A model generated the notes under the pieces. The model saw only the letters and a list, made by a program, of their open reading frames with translations. It was not told the origin of the DNA and did no database searches. DNA of 64,000 nucleotides from Solidesulfovibrio aerotolerans (GTDB lineage: Bacteria; Desulfobacterota; Desulfovibrionia; Desulfovibrionales; Desulfovibrionaceae): contig NZ_WVUD01000014.1 of NCBI RefSeq assembly GCF_009856865.1, forward strand, positions 25,530 through 89,529, written 5' to 3'. This document shows positions 1 to 9,550 of the stretch, one piece after another (position 1 is the stretch's first letter; every line of letters starts with the position of its first letter). A program made the position numbers and the translations under genes.

Positions 1-658
1 GCGGAATGCCGCCCAGGGAATCCATAATGATCTGCTTGCCGCCGTCATAGTCCGTGTCGGCTTGGGCGGCGATCCTTTTGACGAAAGAAACCGCCGCTTC
101 TGTTTCCACCCAGCCGGGCGCGACGCGAACGACTCGAATGCCTTTGGGTGCAACCTCCTTGGACAGGCTCTTGCTGTAGGTCGAAAGCGCTGCCTTGGCT
201 GCGGCATAGGCCGTTGTGGACTCCGGGAGCGGCAGTCGAGCCTGAATCGAGGTGATATGGATGATAACACCGGCACCCTGGGCGATCATGCCGGGCAGCA
301 AAGCGCGATCCAGGCGCACGGCGGGAAACAGGTTGAGGGACAGTTCCTTGTGCCATGTCGCGTCGTCAAGGGCGGCAAACCCGCCTGCCGTGGCCACCGA
401 CCCTCCCAGCACATGCACGATGCTGTCCACGCCGCCGAGTCGCTCACCAACAGCCCGTACGACGGCGTCGCATCCCGCAATGGTGGTGAGGTCTGCGGCA
501 ACAAAGGCGTCCGGCGAAAGCTGTTCCGGTTTCACCCGGGCAACAGCCAGCACGTTGGCCCCGTGTTGGCGAAATAATGCCGCGACGGCACCGCCGATGC
601 CTTTTGTCCCGGCTGTGACAAGGACGCGCTTGCCCGTAAGCTCAAGATTCATGGACAT
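1..658 (-). CDS. SDR family oxidoreductase (3' end outside window)
   Basis: This is a classical short-chain dehydrogenase/reductase reading leftwards off the window. My own translation of the reverse strand begins [20 protein letters not shown], with the glycine-rich nucleotide-binding motif TAGTKGIGG. The catalytic signature follows as ITSIQ then the YAAAK tetrad about 13 residues later, and PGWVET after that. The start at 658 has a GGAG ribosome site about 8 bases upstream; an internal ATG at 652 is possible. The C-terminus is missing because of the window edge. It is divergent from an HxlR regulator, a common arrangement in which the regulator controls the oxidoreductase. The substrate cannot be told from sequence. 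Confidence 0.85.
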   Translation of the reverse strand, partial: MSMNLELTGKRVLVTAGTKGIGGAVAALFRQHGANVLAVARVKPEQLSPDAFVAADLTTIAGCDAVVRAVGERLGGVDSIVHVLGGSVATAGGFAALDDATWHKELSLNLFPAVRLDRALLPGMIAQGAGVIIHITSIQARLPLPESTTAYAAAKAALSTYSKSLSKEVAPKGIRVVRVAPGWVETEAAVSFVKRIAAQADTDYDGGKQIIMDSLGGIP

Positions 659-802
659 GGCTTGATCTCCAAATATGCAGCGACCGCATTCGGGAATTGT
701 GTGTGCATTGCCGATCCATCCTTTGTTGCAATGTATTTGCGGCAAAGAGTATCTCCAGACGGGCCAAGCTTCAAGAACGCACGGAAAAGTGAGGGACTTC
801 CC

Positions 803-1159
803 TTGAGGAAAGCATATACGCCCGAAACGGCTGCGGCAGATGTGGAGAAAACGCTGCATGTGCTTGGGGGGCGCTGGAAGCTGATTATTTTGTTCCACCT
901 TTTTGGTGGAAAGCAGCAGCGATACAGCGAACTTGAGCGGCTTATTCCGGGCATTTCGCCCAAAATGCTGGCCCAGCAGTTGCGGCAGTTGGAGGGTGAC
1001 GGCCTTGTCGCGCGAAAGCTGTATCCGCAAGTGCCGCCAAAGGTGGAATATCGTTTGACCGATTGGGGCCAAGCCCTCTGCCCGGCCCTGGATGCCGTGC
1101 TGCAATGGGCGGAGCAAAAGCCGGAGGCCGGCGCGCCTTGCGAAGAGGCCGGTTCCTAG
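803..1159 (+). CDS. HxlR family transcriptional regulator
   Basis: This is a winged-helix regulator of the HxlR type, about 118 residues, the usual family size. The core [13 protein letters not shown] followed by [21 protein letters not shown] and the wing region [12 protein letters not shown] is characteristic. I chose the TTG at 803 because a GAGGG ribosome site lies 7 bases upstream and the length then fits the family. An in-frame TTG at 662 and an ATG at 731 would give N-terminal extensions without a visible ribosome site. The divergent SDR gene is the obvious candidate target, with operators expected between 659 and 802. HxlR proteins often sense electrophiles or aldehydes, but the signal here is unknown. 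Confidence 0.8.
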   Translation: MRKAYTPETAAADVEKTLHVLGGRWKLIILFHLFGGKQQRYSELERLIPGISPKMLAQQLRQLEGDGLVARKLYPQVPPKVEYRLTDWGQALCPALDAVLQWAEQKPEAGAPCEEAGS

Positions 1160-1273
1160 CCACGGCTGCCGCGAGCCCAGCCACAGGCATCCTTTCTCTC
1201 CAGCACACCCCCCAGGTCCAGGCCCGGGACCGGGGATATTGACTGCGTCGGGTGCCGGGCAGTGTCCTGGTGC

Positions 1274-3151
1274 TTACGCCAGGGCCGCCGGTGCGCTGGC
1301 GCGGGCTCCTTCGGTTTCCAGCTCCTGCATCAGCAGCGTCAGTTCCCGGGCTTGCCGGGTCAGCTCGGCCACGGCCCGGGAGGCTTCGCCCATGGCCTGG
1401 GAGGTGGCGGCGGAAATGGCACTGACCGCATCCACGGACCGGTTGATCTCGTCGCTGGTGGAGGATTGTTCTTCGGCCGCTGTGGCGATGGAGCGGACCT
1501 GATCCGAGGCCCGTTCCACCAGCCCCACGATCTGGCCCAGGGAGTCGCCGGCGGTGGCGGCCAGGGTGGTCGCTTCGGCCACGGCCCCGGCCGCCGCGTC
1601 CACGTTGTCCACGTTTCGCCGGGCGGCCTGCTGGATACCGTCGATGGCGGTGCCGACTTCCTTGGTGGCGGTCATGGTTTTTTCGGCCAGCTTTCGCACC
1701 TCGTCGGCAACGACGGCAAATCCGCGTCCGGCATCGCCGGCCCGAGCGGCCTCGATGGCGGCGTTTAAGGCCAGCAGATTAGTCTGGTCGGCGATATCGG
1801 AAATAACGTTTAAAATGGCGCCAATATCCTGGGCTGAGCGGCCCAGGGTGTCCATGTCGGTTTTCATGACCAGGGCCTGCTCCTGCACCTTGGCGATGGC
1901 CGCCACCACCTTATCGACCACGCCGGCACCCTCGGCCGCCCTGCCCCGGGCCGCATCGGTGGTGGCGGCGGCGTTGGCGGCGTTTTTGGCCACTTCCAGC
2001 ACGGTGGCGTTCATTTCTTCCATGGCTGTGGCCGTCTCGGTCATGCGCTGGGACTGCTCTTGCGCGCCTTGGGTGGACGTCTCAATGCGCTGGGAGAGTT
2101 CGGTCGAGGCTTCGGTCACCACAGACACCACCCCGCCCAGGCGTTGGGCTGCCTGGGACAGGCCCTCGGCTTTGGCCAGCTCGGCCTTGGCCGAGGCTTC
2201 CTGGGCCAAGGCCGTGGCCTGCTGGGCTGCCTGGGCCTTGTCCTGGGCCTCGGCGGTCTTGGCCTCAATAGCGGTGATGTTGTCCCGCAGGGTGACCACC
2301 ATGGTGTTGAGCGCCGTCTGCATCTGGGCGGCCTCGTCGTTGCCGACGGCGTCCAGGCGCACGTCCAGGTCGCCGCCCGCGCAGCGCCGGGCCGCGTCGG
2401 TGGCTTGGCGGATGGGGCGGGTGATGGAGGCAATGATGAGCCCGCACAGACCGATCAGCACGGCCAAGGTTGCGACGCTGCATCCGGCAATGACGGCCAG
2501 CGTATCCCGGATGCGCTTTTCGCTGTCCTGGCGGATGGCGGCCTTGGCCCGTTCCACATTATCGATATAGACGCCGGTGCCGATCCACAACTCCGTGCCC
2601 GGGATCATGGTGGCATAAGCCAGTTTGGGCTGCTCGCCCTGGCCGGGTTTGGGGAAGACGTAGGTAACGAACCCGCCGCCGGCCTTGGCCCGGGCAAGGA
2701 GTTCGCGTACGAAATAGACGCCGCCGGAGTCTTTGAGATCGCCCAGATCCTTGCCTTGCTTGTCCTTGGCCGGCGGCAGGGCGATGTTGGTTGTGCCTTG
2801 GTAGACGAAGAAGTAGCCGGATTGGTCGTCTTCAAAGCGGTAGGCGTCAACCATGGTTCGGATGATGGTCTGGCGCGCCTGGGGCTGGGGCACGTCCTTG
2901 ACCATGGCTGCGATGGCTGCGGCCATGGCGTCGGAGGCGATTTTGAGTTTTTGGCGTTGGCCGTCCAGCATCAAGGCCTGGGCCGCAGCGACATTGTGTT
3001 CCAGAAGCTGTTGCAGGCCCAGATGGAAGGCCAGGAGCATGCCGGCGGCAAACAGGGTGATCAGTGTCAGGAGCAGGGCGAACCGCCACGTCAGGTTCAC
3101 ACGGCGCAGCAGGGAAGGCGAGCCACTTACAGTCGTGTCGGTCGCAGCCAC
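1274..3151 (-). CDS. Methyl-accepting chemotaxis protein with single Cache sensor
   Basis: This is a membrane chemoreceptor. A transmembrane helix near the N-terminus ([17 protein letters not shown]) is followed by a periplasmic single-Cache-like domain containing [10 protein letters not shown] and [14 protein letters not shown] second membrane helix, a HAMP segment and a cytoplasmic signalling domain come next, with the conserved hairpin tip [18 protein letters not shown]. The GTG at 3151 is preferred because GGAGG lies 7 bases upstream; an ATG at 3232 is an alternative. The sCache region suggests sensing of small organic molecules, but the ligand is unknown. A terminator-like hairpin lies upstream at 3278-3301. 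No chemotaxis kinase genes are nearby. Confidence 0.9.
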   Translation of the reverse strand: MAATDTTVSGSPSLLRRVNLTWRFALLLTLITLFAAGMLLAFHLGLQQLLEHNVAAAQALMLDGQRQKLKIASDAMAAAIAAMVKDVPQPQARQTIIRTMVDAYRFEDDQSGYFFVYQGTTNIALPPAKDKQGKDLGDLKDSGGVYFVRELLARAKAGGGFVTYVFPKPGQGEQPKLAYATMIPGTELWIGTGVYIDNVERAKAAIRQDSEKRIRDTLAVIAGCSVATLAVLIGLCGLIIASITRPIRQATDAARRCAGGDLDVRLDAVGNDEAAQMQTALNTMVVTLRDNITAIEAKTAEAQDKAQAAQQATALAQEASAKAELAKAEGLSQAAQRLGGVVSVVTEASTELSQRIETSTQGAQEQSQRMTETATAMEEMNATVLEVAKNAANAAATTDAARGRAAEGAGVVDKVVAAIAKVQEQALVMKTDMDTLGRSAQDIGAILNVISDIADQTNLLALNAAIEAARAGDAGRGFAVVADEVRKLAEKTMTATKEVGTAIDGIQQAARRNVDNVDAAAGAVAEATTLAATAGDSLGQIVGLVERASDQVRSIATAAEEQSSTSDEINRSVDAVSAISAATSQAMGEASRAVAELTRQARELTLLMQELETEGARASAPAALA

Positions 3152-3277
3152 GGGAGCACCTCCGCCGGGTGTTTGAGGACAGGCAGCAGGATAAGGAATT
3201 TGGTTTCGACGATAGGATATCTCCAAAGCCATGACAATACGTTCCTGGGCTTTGGGAGAAAGGTGGAACAAAAAAAT

Positions 3278-3301
3278 GGCCCCCGCCGGGGAGCGGGGGC
3301 C
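3278..3301 (-). terminator. Hairpin copy 1, intrinsic terminator on the minus strand
   Basis: The arms GGCCCCCG and CGGGGGCC pair perfectly around the loop CCGGGGAG. On the minus strand the stem is followed by a run of seven T residues, as in a rho-independent terminator. It would end transcription entering the chemoreceptor gene from upstream. Confidence 0.75.
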
Positions 3302-3486
3302 TGGTCAAGGAGGGAGGAGTGCGTCTGCCATGGTGTCGCCTGGGGTGTCGCGCGCACCCTGAAGGCGGCGCAAACGACGTTCTGGTCCGAGGGGAGAACC
3401 ATTGCGCCACCATACAGATAGGCAGCGAGGATGACAGGGCCATGGATGGGGCATGAACGTTGGGATGGATTTGACGCAGGGGGGCA

Positions 3487-3546
3487 CCTCCCTTGAAAAA
3501 GCGAAATCCCCGCCGGGGAGCGGGGATTTCGCTTTTTCAAGGGAGG
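3487..3546. terminator. Hairpin copy 2, 26-bp perfect inverted repeat
   Basis: Positions 3487-3512 and 3521-3546 are perfect reverse complements around an 8-base loop with the same CCGGGGAG core as the other two copies. A and T runs are embedded in the stem, so it could terminate transcription in either direction. This is the longest perfect inverted repeat I noticed in the window. Confidence 0.75.
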
Positions 3547-3727
3547 AGGAGAGACTGTGTTGCCTGCCGGCGGGGAGGGGACCGCCGGAGGTCTGGGGTG
3601 TTGCATCATCAAGGCCGGGTCGGCCGGAGGGGGTGGCCGCTTGCCGGTAAAGACAATCTAAGGCCGGTCCATGAAGCGGCCATGGCCGCCGCATGAATTC
3701 TAATTAGGAATTGCTGGCCCCAAAGAA

Positions 3728-3755
3728 GAAGCCCCCGCCGGGGAGCAGGGGCTTC
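3728..3755 (-). terminator. Hairpin copy 3, terminator-like
   Basis: GAAGCCCC pairs with GGGGCTTC, with the shared GCCGGGGAGC core in the loop. On the minus strand it is followed by TTCTTT. It is weaker than the other two as a terminator but clearly related to them. Confidence 0.55.
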
Positions 3756-3935
3756 GTTCAAGGAGGGGGAGAGTGACCTTGGTTGCGCCTGGGATGGGAG
3801 GGGCCATCCGGTGCGGCGAAACAAGGCAGAGGGTTCGATTTTGCTTCTGGTCACAAACGGGGCTTTGGCCCCATCCGATGCCTCCCGTATAGGGGGCGGA
3901 GATGAAGCGTGAATGTCGGAAAAATGAACGAAAGT

Positions 3936-5315
3936 TTAGCTTTTTGTCCGACTGGCCGGGAAGAGCAGCGTGACGCACAAACCAGGGGCGTTATCGGACA
4001 GGGTCAGCTCGGCCTGATGCAGCCCGGCAGCGGCGGCCACCAGGGACAGGCCCAGGCCGCTGCCGGGGGTGTTGCGGCTCGATTCCAGGCGGGTGAAGCG
4101 TTCCAGCACCAGCTCCCGGTGCTCGGCCGGGATACCCGGGCCGGTATCGGCCACAGCCAGGGCCACGCCGAGCGGGCCGCTGGTGAGCGTTAGGCTGATG
4201 GAGCCGCCGGCCGGGGTGTATTTGACGGCGTTGTCCAGCAGATTGGCCAGGGCCTGGGACAGCAGGTGGCGGTTGCCGGGCACGGTCAGGCCCGGGGCCA
4301 GATCAAGGGTGAAGGTCAGGCCGGCTTCCTCGGCCACGGGCTCGTAGAGTTCGGCGGCGTCGGCGGCCAGACTGGTCAGGTCGATGTCGGTGAAATCCTG
4401 GCGGCGCGCCCCGGATTCGGCCTGGGCGATGGTGAGCAAGGCGTTAAAGGTCTGGAGCAGCCCGTCGATTTCGGTGATGGTCTGTTCCAGGACCGCGCGG
4501 GAGGCTTCGGGGCTTTCAACGCGGGTGAGCGACATTTCCAGGCCCGAGCGGATTCGGTTTAGGGGGCCGCGCAGATCATGGGCGATGTTGTTGGAGACCT
4601 GCTTGACCCCTTCCATGAGCCGGACAATCTGGTCGAGCATGGCGTTTAAGTTTTCCGCCAGCCGGTCGAATTCGTCGCCGGCCCCCCGGGTGGGGATGCG
4701 GCGGGTGAGGTCGCCGTTCATGATTTCGCGGCTGGCCTTGGTGATGACATCGATGCGCTTGAGCATCCAGCGGCTGGTCAGCACGCCCCCGGCCCCGCCA
4801 AGGACCACCGTGAGGAGCAGGCCCCAGAACAGCGCGTCCATGATCAGGCGTTCCACCTTGATGCGCTCGGACACGTCGCGTCCGACCACGAGATGGAAAT
4901 TGCCCGGCAGCAGGAAGTAGCGCATGCGCACGCGGTGGGGCTCAAAGCCTTCGGTGTCTTCCAGGGTGGCGTCGAACCAGCCGGAGCCGGTGTCCTTGAA
5001 TTTGGGCCATTCCGGCAGATTGCCGGCCAGGGGATTGAATTTCCAGTCGGTGAGCAGATAGACGCTCGAACCGTTTTTGTCCTTGGCCACCCGGGACTTG
5101 ATGACCCGGATAAGGCCGGTCAGCCCGAGCTGGCCGTACTGTTCGGCCAGCCCCTGGATTTCGGCGTTTATCGTCTCGTCGGTCTGGCGCTCCATGAATC
5201 CGGCCGTGGAGCTGTAGATAAACCACAGGAGCACCAGCACCGACAGGCCAAAGGCGGCCATGTGCAGGATGGACAGGCGAAGCGTGGAGGAGCGCAGCAG
5301 CTTAGTTGGAATCAC
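3936..5315 (-). CDS. Membrane sensor histidine kinase
   Basis: This is a two-transmembrane sensor kinase of about 459 residues. The first helix (AAFGLSVLVLLWFIYSS) is followed by a roughly 125-residue extracytoplasmic domain, a second helix and a HAMP linker. The H-box NNIAHDLRGPLN has the phospho-acceptor near His246. The ATPase domain shows LLDNAVKYTP, VADTGPGIP and GSGLGLSLV. The GTG at 5315 overlaps the stop of the response-regulator gene by 14 bases, so the two are probably translationally coupled and form a cognate pair. The periplasmic signal is unknown. The architecture resembles metal or envelope-stress kinases of the CusS/QseC type, but this is not specific. Confidence 0.88.
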   Translation of the reverse strand: MIPTKLLRSSTLRLSILHMAAFGLSVLVLLWFIYSSTAGFMERQTDETINAEIQGLAEQYGQLGLTGLIRVIKSRVAKDKNGSSVYLLTDWKFNPLAGNLPEWPKFKDTGSGWFDATLEDTEGFEPHRVRMRYFLLPGNFHLVVGRDVSERIKVERLIMDALFWGLLLTVVLGGAGGVLTSRWMLKRIDVITKASREIMNGDLTRRIPTRGAGDEFDRLAENLNAMLDQIVRLMEGVKQVSNNIAHDLRGPLNRIRSGLEMSLTRVESPEASRAVLEQTITEIDGLLQTFNALLTIAQAESGARRQDFTDIDLTSLAADAAELYEPVAEEAGLTFTLDLAPGLTVPGNRHLLSQALANLLDNAVKYTPAGGSISLTLTSGPLGVALAVADTGPGIPAEHRELVLERFTRLESSRNTPGSGLGLSLVAAAAGLHQAELTLSDNAPGLCVTLLFPASRTKS

Positions 5316-5979
5316 GCAGGCTGTATCCGGCACCGCGAATGGTGGAGAGCAGGGGCTTGTCGTGGCCCTTGTCGATCTTGTGCCGCAGGCGGCTGACGTG
5401 GACGTCGATGACGTTGGTTTGCGGATCGAAGGAATAGTCCCAGACGTTTTCGAGCAGCATGGTGCGGGTGACCACATGGCCGGCATGGCGCATCAGGTAT
5501 TCGAGCAGGGCGAATTCCTTGGGCTTGAGCTCAATGGTCTGGCCGGCCCGGCGCACCGTGCGGCCCACCAGATCCATTTCCAGGTCGGCGACCTTGAGCA
5601 AGGTGCCCGGGGCGTCGGAACGGCCCCGGCGCAAGAGCGCTTCCAGCCGGGCCAGCAGTTCGGCAAAGGCGTAGGGCTTGACCAGATAGTCGTCGCCGCC
5701 GGCCTTGAGCCCCTTGACCCGGTCGTCCACATCGCCAAGGGCCGAGAGGATGAGCACCGGGGTCTGGTTGCCGGCCGACCGCATGGTTTTGACAATGGTC
5801 AGGCCGTCGACGCTTGGCAGCATCCGGTCCACCACCACCACGTCATAGGCTTCGGCGGCCACCCGGTAGAGCGCCTCGCGGCCGTCGGCCACATGTTCCA
5901 CGACATAGCCGGACTCTTTGAGTCCCTTGACCATGTAGGCGGCGGCTTCCTGGTCGTCTTCCACGATGAAAACGCGCAT
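5302..5979 (-). CDS. OmpR/PhoB-type response regulator
   Basis: This is a 225-residue two-domain response regulator. The receiver has the acidic pair EDD at residues 7-9, phospho-acceptor Asp51 in VVVVDRMLPSVDG and the conserved Lys101 in DDYLVKP. The C-terminal winged helix shows ELKPKEFALLEYLMRHAG and VDVHVSRLRHKID, typical of OmpR/PhoB DNA-binding domains. The downstream kinase gene overlaps its stop codon, so this regulator is its expected partner. Target promoters cannot be named from the sequence. Confidence 0.92.
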   Translation of the reverse strand: MRVFIVEDDQEAAAYMVKGLKESGYVVEHVADGREALYRVAAEAYDVVVVDRMLPSVDGLTIVKTMRSAGNQTPVLILSALGDVDDRVKGLKAGGDDYLVKPYAFAELLARLEALLRRGRSDAPGTLLKVADLEMDLVGRTVRRAGQTIELKPKEFALLEYLMRHAGHVVTRTMLLENVWDYSFDPQTNVIDVHVSRLRHKIDKGHDKPLLSTIRGAGYSLRDSN

Positions 5980-6008
5980 GGCAGGCTCCTGGGGCGCTTG
6001 GGCGGCGG

Positions 6009-8513
6009 TCAGGGCCGGTCCGTCCGACTGCCCGCCCCGTTGGCAATGCGGGTCAGGGCCGCATCGAGTTCGTGCATGTCGATGGGCTTTGGCACGTAAT
6101 CGTCAAAGCCGGCCTCAACCATGCGTTCGCGGTAGCCCTTGAGGGCATGGGCCGTCAAGGCCACCACCGGCGTCTGGGCGGCCTCGCCGAAACGGGCGGG
6201 ATCGCGCAGTTGGGCCAGGGTCTCAGGCCCGGACAGCCCCGGCATTTCCACATCCATAAGCACGCAATGAAAGGGTGTTGTGGCCAGCAGTTCCAGGGCG
6301 GCCGCGCCTGAATCCACGGCCGTGACCACATGGCCGCGCCGCTCCAGCAGCCGTTTGGCCACGATCTGGTTGATGAAATTGTCCTCCACCAGCAGGATGC
6401 TCATGGGCGGGACGGTGGCGCCGGCTGTGGGGGCGGTGGCGGGTGTTTGCCCGTGCTGGGGCGCTTTTTCGGGGAGGTCGAAGGGGGCATTGAAAAAAAA
6501 GGTGCTGCCCTGGCCCGGGGTGGACTGGACCCAGAGGCGCCCGCCCATGAGTTCGACCAGGCTTTTGCTGATGGACAGGCCAAGGCCTGTGCCGCCGGCA
6601 CCCCGGTTGAGGCTGGCGTCGAGCTGGGTGAAATAGTCGAAAATGCGCTCCTGCTTGTCCGGGGGAATGCCGATGCCGTCGTCGGCCACGGAAAAAAGCA
6701 GGCCCACGGGAGCTGCCGGCTGCCTGCCGTCGGTGCCGGGCAGGGGCATAACCGGGGCCACGGTGACGCGCACGGTACCCTTTTTGGTGAATTTAAGGCC
6801 GTTGGAAATGAGGTTGCCCACCACCTGGGCCAGCCTTCCGGGGTCGCCGATCAGGATTTTGGGCACAGCCTGGTCCACGGCGAGCACTAAGGAGTTGCCG
6901 TGGCGGGCGGCCAGACCGTCAAACAGACGCAGGCATCCTTCCAGGGTAGCGCGCACGGCAAAGGGCCGACGGGCCAGTTCCATGCGGCCGGCCTCGACGC
7001 GCGAGAAATCGAGGATGTCGTTGATGATCTCCAGCAGATTCTGGGCAGACTGGCGGGCCAGATCAATGTATTCGTGCTGCTCGGGGGTCAGCTCCGTGGC
7101 CGTGGCCAGTTCAAGCATGCCCATGATGCCGTTCATGGGGGTGCGGATTTCATGGCTCATGGTGGCCAGAAACTGCGATTTGGCCCGGTTGGCCGTTTGG
7201 GAGGCCTCCATGGCCTTGGTCAGGCGTTCCCGGGTGCGCATCAGCTCGGTAACGTCGATCATGGCCTCGATGATATAGGGCGCGCCGGGCAGCTTGCGGG
7301 CGGTCTTGTACATGATCCGTTCGCCGTCCAGGGTCGTTACGGAGCATTCCCGGTCGCGCACCAGCCCCGAGGCGTCGGTGAGCACAGGGCAGGTCTCTTT
7401 GTTGCAGAGATAGGCTTTGCAGGATTTGCCCAGGTTCATCGGGCCGAAAATGCGTTCGGCGGCCGGGTTCTGGTATTCGAGGATGCGGTCTCCGCTCTCG
7501 GCCAGGCGCACCTTGACGATGGGGATGGGGGCGCTGTCCAGAACCGTTTCCAGATCGCGCCGGGCCAGCACACTTTCGGTGACGTCCAGGACCAGTCCCT
7601 GGACATCGATGACGGCACCGGCGGCGTTGCGGGTGAACTGGACGCGGTCGGTGACGTGGCGCACCTGCCCGTTTTTGGTCAGGATACGGTAGTCCAGGGC
7701 AAAGGCGTTGCGCCCGGAGGCGGCCTGATCGCGCAGGGCCGCCTCGACCCGGGGCAGATCCTCGGGATGGACCAGACTTCGGGGCGAGCGCTCCCCGGAG
7801 AGGAGGTCTTCGCGGGAAAAGCCGAAGCGGGCGATATTGGAGGAGACAAACGATACCGGGCCGGGGTCGCCGTCGATGACGGGATAGCGGATGAGATAGG
7901 CCGGGCTGGCCTCAAGGATGAGGCTGGCCTGGCGCATGGTCTCGTTGGCTTCGCAGCGCAGGCTGACGTCCGCGACCATCATGCGCAGGGTCGTTTGGGC
8001 CGGGGGCAGATCCTGGCTGGTGCAGATTTCCGTCGTCAGTTCAGCGTAAAACCGGCTGCCGTCGCGTCGGGTCAGGCGCACTTCCAGGGTCTGGGGGAGA
8101 CCGGTGTCCAGGGTGCGGCCGATGCCGGCGTGAAAGGCTGTCTGGTCCAGGCGGGCCACACGCACCCCAAAGGGCTTGCCGATCAGTTCGGTCCGGGGGA
8201 TGCCGAGCATGGTCGAACCCTTGAGGTTGGCCTCCAGGATCACTCCCCGGGTATCCAGGGTGAAATAGCCGGCCGGAGCGAAATCGTAGAGATTGGCATA
8301 GCGGTCGCGGGTCTGGGCCAGTTCGGACTGGGTGCGGCGCAACTCTTCGTTTTGCAGCTCAAGTTCGATCTGGTTGACCCGCAGTTCATGCACCAGCCGG
8401 GCCAGTGCCTCCGCGGACATGGCCGCAGCTTCCGCCGGCAGTGCGTCCGTCGCCAGGGATTCGGCCTTGCGGCGCAACGTGGCAAGCATCTCGTCCGAGT
8501 CAGGGTCATGCAT
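6009..8513 (-). CDS. Soluble hybrid histidine kinase with three PAS domains and a receiver
   Basis: This 834-residue protein has no membrane segment. It carries an N-terminal coiled coil, PAS domains at about 70-185, 190-315 and 320-425, then the kinase core with H-box ATMSHEIRTPMNG (His454) and ATPase motifs VADDGIGIP and GGTGLGLSI. A C-terminal receiver follows, with the expected acceptor Asp in CVLMDVEMPG. The third PAS carries a cysteine set (Cys365, Cys370, Cys375, Cys390) that could bind a metal or Fe-S cluster. It lies upstream of the two-component pair on the same strand with a 29-bp gap, so it may share their transcript. Confidence 0.9.
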   Translation of the reverse strand: MHDPDSDEMLATLRRKAESLATDALPAEAAAMSAEALARLVHELRVNQIELELQNEELRRTQSELAQTRDRYANLYDFAPAGYFTLDTRGVILEANLKGSTMLGIPRTELIGKPFGVRVARLDQTAFHAGIGRTLDTGLPQTLEVRLTRRDGSRFYAELTTEICTSQDLPPAQTTLRMMVADVSLRCEANETMRQASLILEASPAYLIRYPVIDGDPGPVSFVSSNIARFGFSREDLLSGERSPRSLVHPEDLPRVEAALRDQAASGRNAFALDYRILTKNGQVRHVTDRVQFTRNAAGAVIDVQGLVLDVTESVLARRDLETVLDSAPIPIVKVRLAESGDRILEYQNPAAERIFGPMNLGKSCKAYLCNKETCPVLTDASGLVRDRECSVTTLDGERIMYKTARKLPGAPYIIEAMIDVTELMRTRERLTKAMEASQTANRAKSQFLATMSHEIRTPMNGIMGMLELATATELTPEQHEYIDLARQSAQNLLEIINDILDFSRVEAGRMELARRPFAVRATLEGCLRLFDGLAARHGNSLVLAVDQAVPKILIGDPGRLAQVVGNLISNGLKFTKKGTVRVTVAPVMPLPGTDGRQPAAPVGLLFSVADDGIGIPPDKQERIFDYFTQLDASLNRGAGGTGLGLSISKSLVELMGGRLWVQSTPGQGSTFFFNAPFDLPEKAPQHGQTPATAPTAGATVPPMSILLVEDNFINQIVAKRLLERRGHVVTAVDSGAAALELLATTPFHCVLMDVEMPGLSGPETLAQLRDPARFGEAAQTPVVALTAHALKGYRERMVEAGFDDYVPKPIDMHELDAALTRIANGAGSRTDRP

Positions 8514-8848
8514 GGCAATACTTCCCGGGTGGGATAAACCGGCAAATCCCGGCGGTCCGCGCTTAAAGTACAGTATATGTCAATGGACGCTGCTTGCAAA
8601 GAGGGATGCAGGCCCGGGGCAGGGCGGACACGCCTGATTTTGCAAAAAAACGGTGGCCTTGTCCTCCCGTGGCCTTTCTGGGACCGGCCGGGGCCAGCCC
8701 GCCAGCCCCGGGGAGCACGCGCCCCGTCAACCGTTCCGGCCTCCCGCGCGCCAACCGGCCAGCCCCGGAGGCACGGCTTGACGGCCGCCGCTAAAACCGT
8801 ACACTTTGGGGCAGCGTCGCCGCATACGCTGCCTGGAGAATTTCCCAA
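8514..8848. other. Divergent intergenic region
   Basis: This stretch separates the minus-strand hybrid kinase from the plus-strand carbonic anhydrase. I see no credible gene in it. Apart from a candidate promoter for the carbonic anhydrase near its right end, nothing specific is visible. Confidence 0.5.
8778..8805 (+). promoter_or_regulatory. Candidate sigma-70 promoter for carbonic anhydrase
   Basis: TTGACG at 8778-8783 and TACACT at 8800-8805 are separated by 16 bases and end 43 bases before the carbonic anhydrase start. The boxes are close to consensus, but no transcription start is known. Confidence 0.5.
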
Positions 8849-9505
8849 ATGAAGGATATCCCTCGTTTTCTGGCTGGTTTCAAAAATTTCCAACGTACGT
8901 ACTTTTGCGATGGAAGCCCTTCTTTTTCCGATCTCAAACAAGGGCAGGCACCCAAGGTGCTCGTGGTCGCCTGCTCGGACTCCCGGGTTGACCCGGCCAT
9001 CCTCACGGGATGCGAACCCGGGGATATGTTTGTCATCCGAAACGTTGCCAATCTCGTGCCGCCGTATGAAAAAACGCCCGGCAACCACGGTGTCAGCGCG
9101 GCCGTGGAATATGCCGTCACCGTCCTTAACGTGGAGCACATCATCGTGCTGGGGCATTCGTGCTGCGGGGGCATTCAGGCGCTCATGAACCCAAAGACCG
9201 AGCAACTCGGCGAATTTATTGCCCCCTGGGTCAAAATCGCCGAGCCGGCCCTGCGCGAGGTCAACGCCCAACTTGCCGGCAAGGACGCCGCCTTGCGCCA
9301 ATACGCCTGTGAACAGGCGGCGGTGCTCATTTCCCTGGAAAACCTGCTGACCTTTCCCTGGGTCTTTGAGCGCGTCATGCGGGGCGAGGTCTACCTGCAC
9401 GGCTGGTATTTCGATTTGGAAAAAGGCGAATTGTTAAGCTATCTGCCGGAAACAGGCGCGTTTGAGTCCCTGGTCGGGCGGTGTGAGACCGACGCCGCGC
9501 GCTGA
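8849..9505 (+). CDS. Beta-class carbonic anhydrase
   Basis: The product interconverts CO2 and bicarbonate in the cytoplasm. The 218-residue sequence shows the zinc and catalytic residues of the beta class: Cys42, Asp44 and Arg46 in ACSDSR, and His103 and Cys106 in HSCCGG. Its length matches the family. It stands alone on the plus strand, with a probable promoter just upstream and a convergent neighbour at 9551. In an anaerobe that handles CO2 and formate it may supply bicarbonate or manage pH, which is inference. Confidence 0.93.
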   Translation: MKDIPRFLAGFKNFQRTYFCDGSPSFSDLKQGQAPKVLVVACSDSRVDPAILTGCEPGDMFVIRNVANLVPPYEKTPGNHGVSAAVEYAVTVLNVEHIIVLGHSCCGGIQALMNPKTEQLGEFIAPWVKIAEPALREVNAQLAGKDAALRQYACEQAAVLISLENLLTFPWVFERVMRGEVYLHGWYFDLEKGELLSYLPETGAFESLVGRCETDAAR

Positions 9506-9550
9506 CCCGCCGGTCGGCTCCCGGCGCGGGAAAAAGGCCGGGCCAGGGCC

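Larger units (their letters stand above)
3152..3935 (-). repeat. Intergenic region with three evenly spaced related hairpins; possible tandem small RNAs
   Basis: No convincing protein gene is visible here. Three hairpins share the core CCCCGCCGGGGAGC(G/A)GGGG on the plus strand, with loop centres near 3289, 3516 and 3741, so they are 225-227 bp apart. Read on the minus strand, each has a C/U-rich stretch of the CTCCTCC-TTGA type just before the stem, a C-rich loop (CTCCCCGG), and a T-containing 3' flank. This resembles three diverged copies of a small-RNA unit ending in an intrinsic terminator. The small-RNA reading is inference; they could also be repeated terminators only. Confidence 0.5.

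Noticed and set aside
2060..3421. Plus-strand open frame opposite the chemoreceptor gene
   Set aside because: It is antisense to a clear MCP gene and Gly-rich without any domain.
6900..8537. Plus-strand open frame opposite the hybrid kinase
   Set aside because: It mirrors the kinase gene and shows only low-complexity Gly/Gln sequence.
8240..9400. Long minus-strand open frame opposite the carbonic anhydrase gene
   Set aside because: It is antisense to a well-supported carbonic anhydrase and has no recognisable domains or ribosome site.
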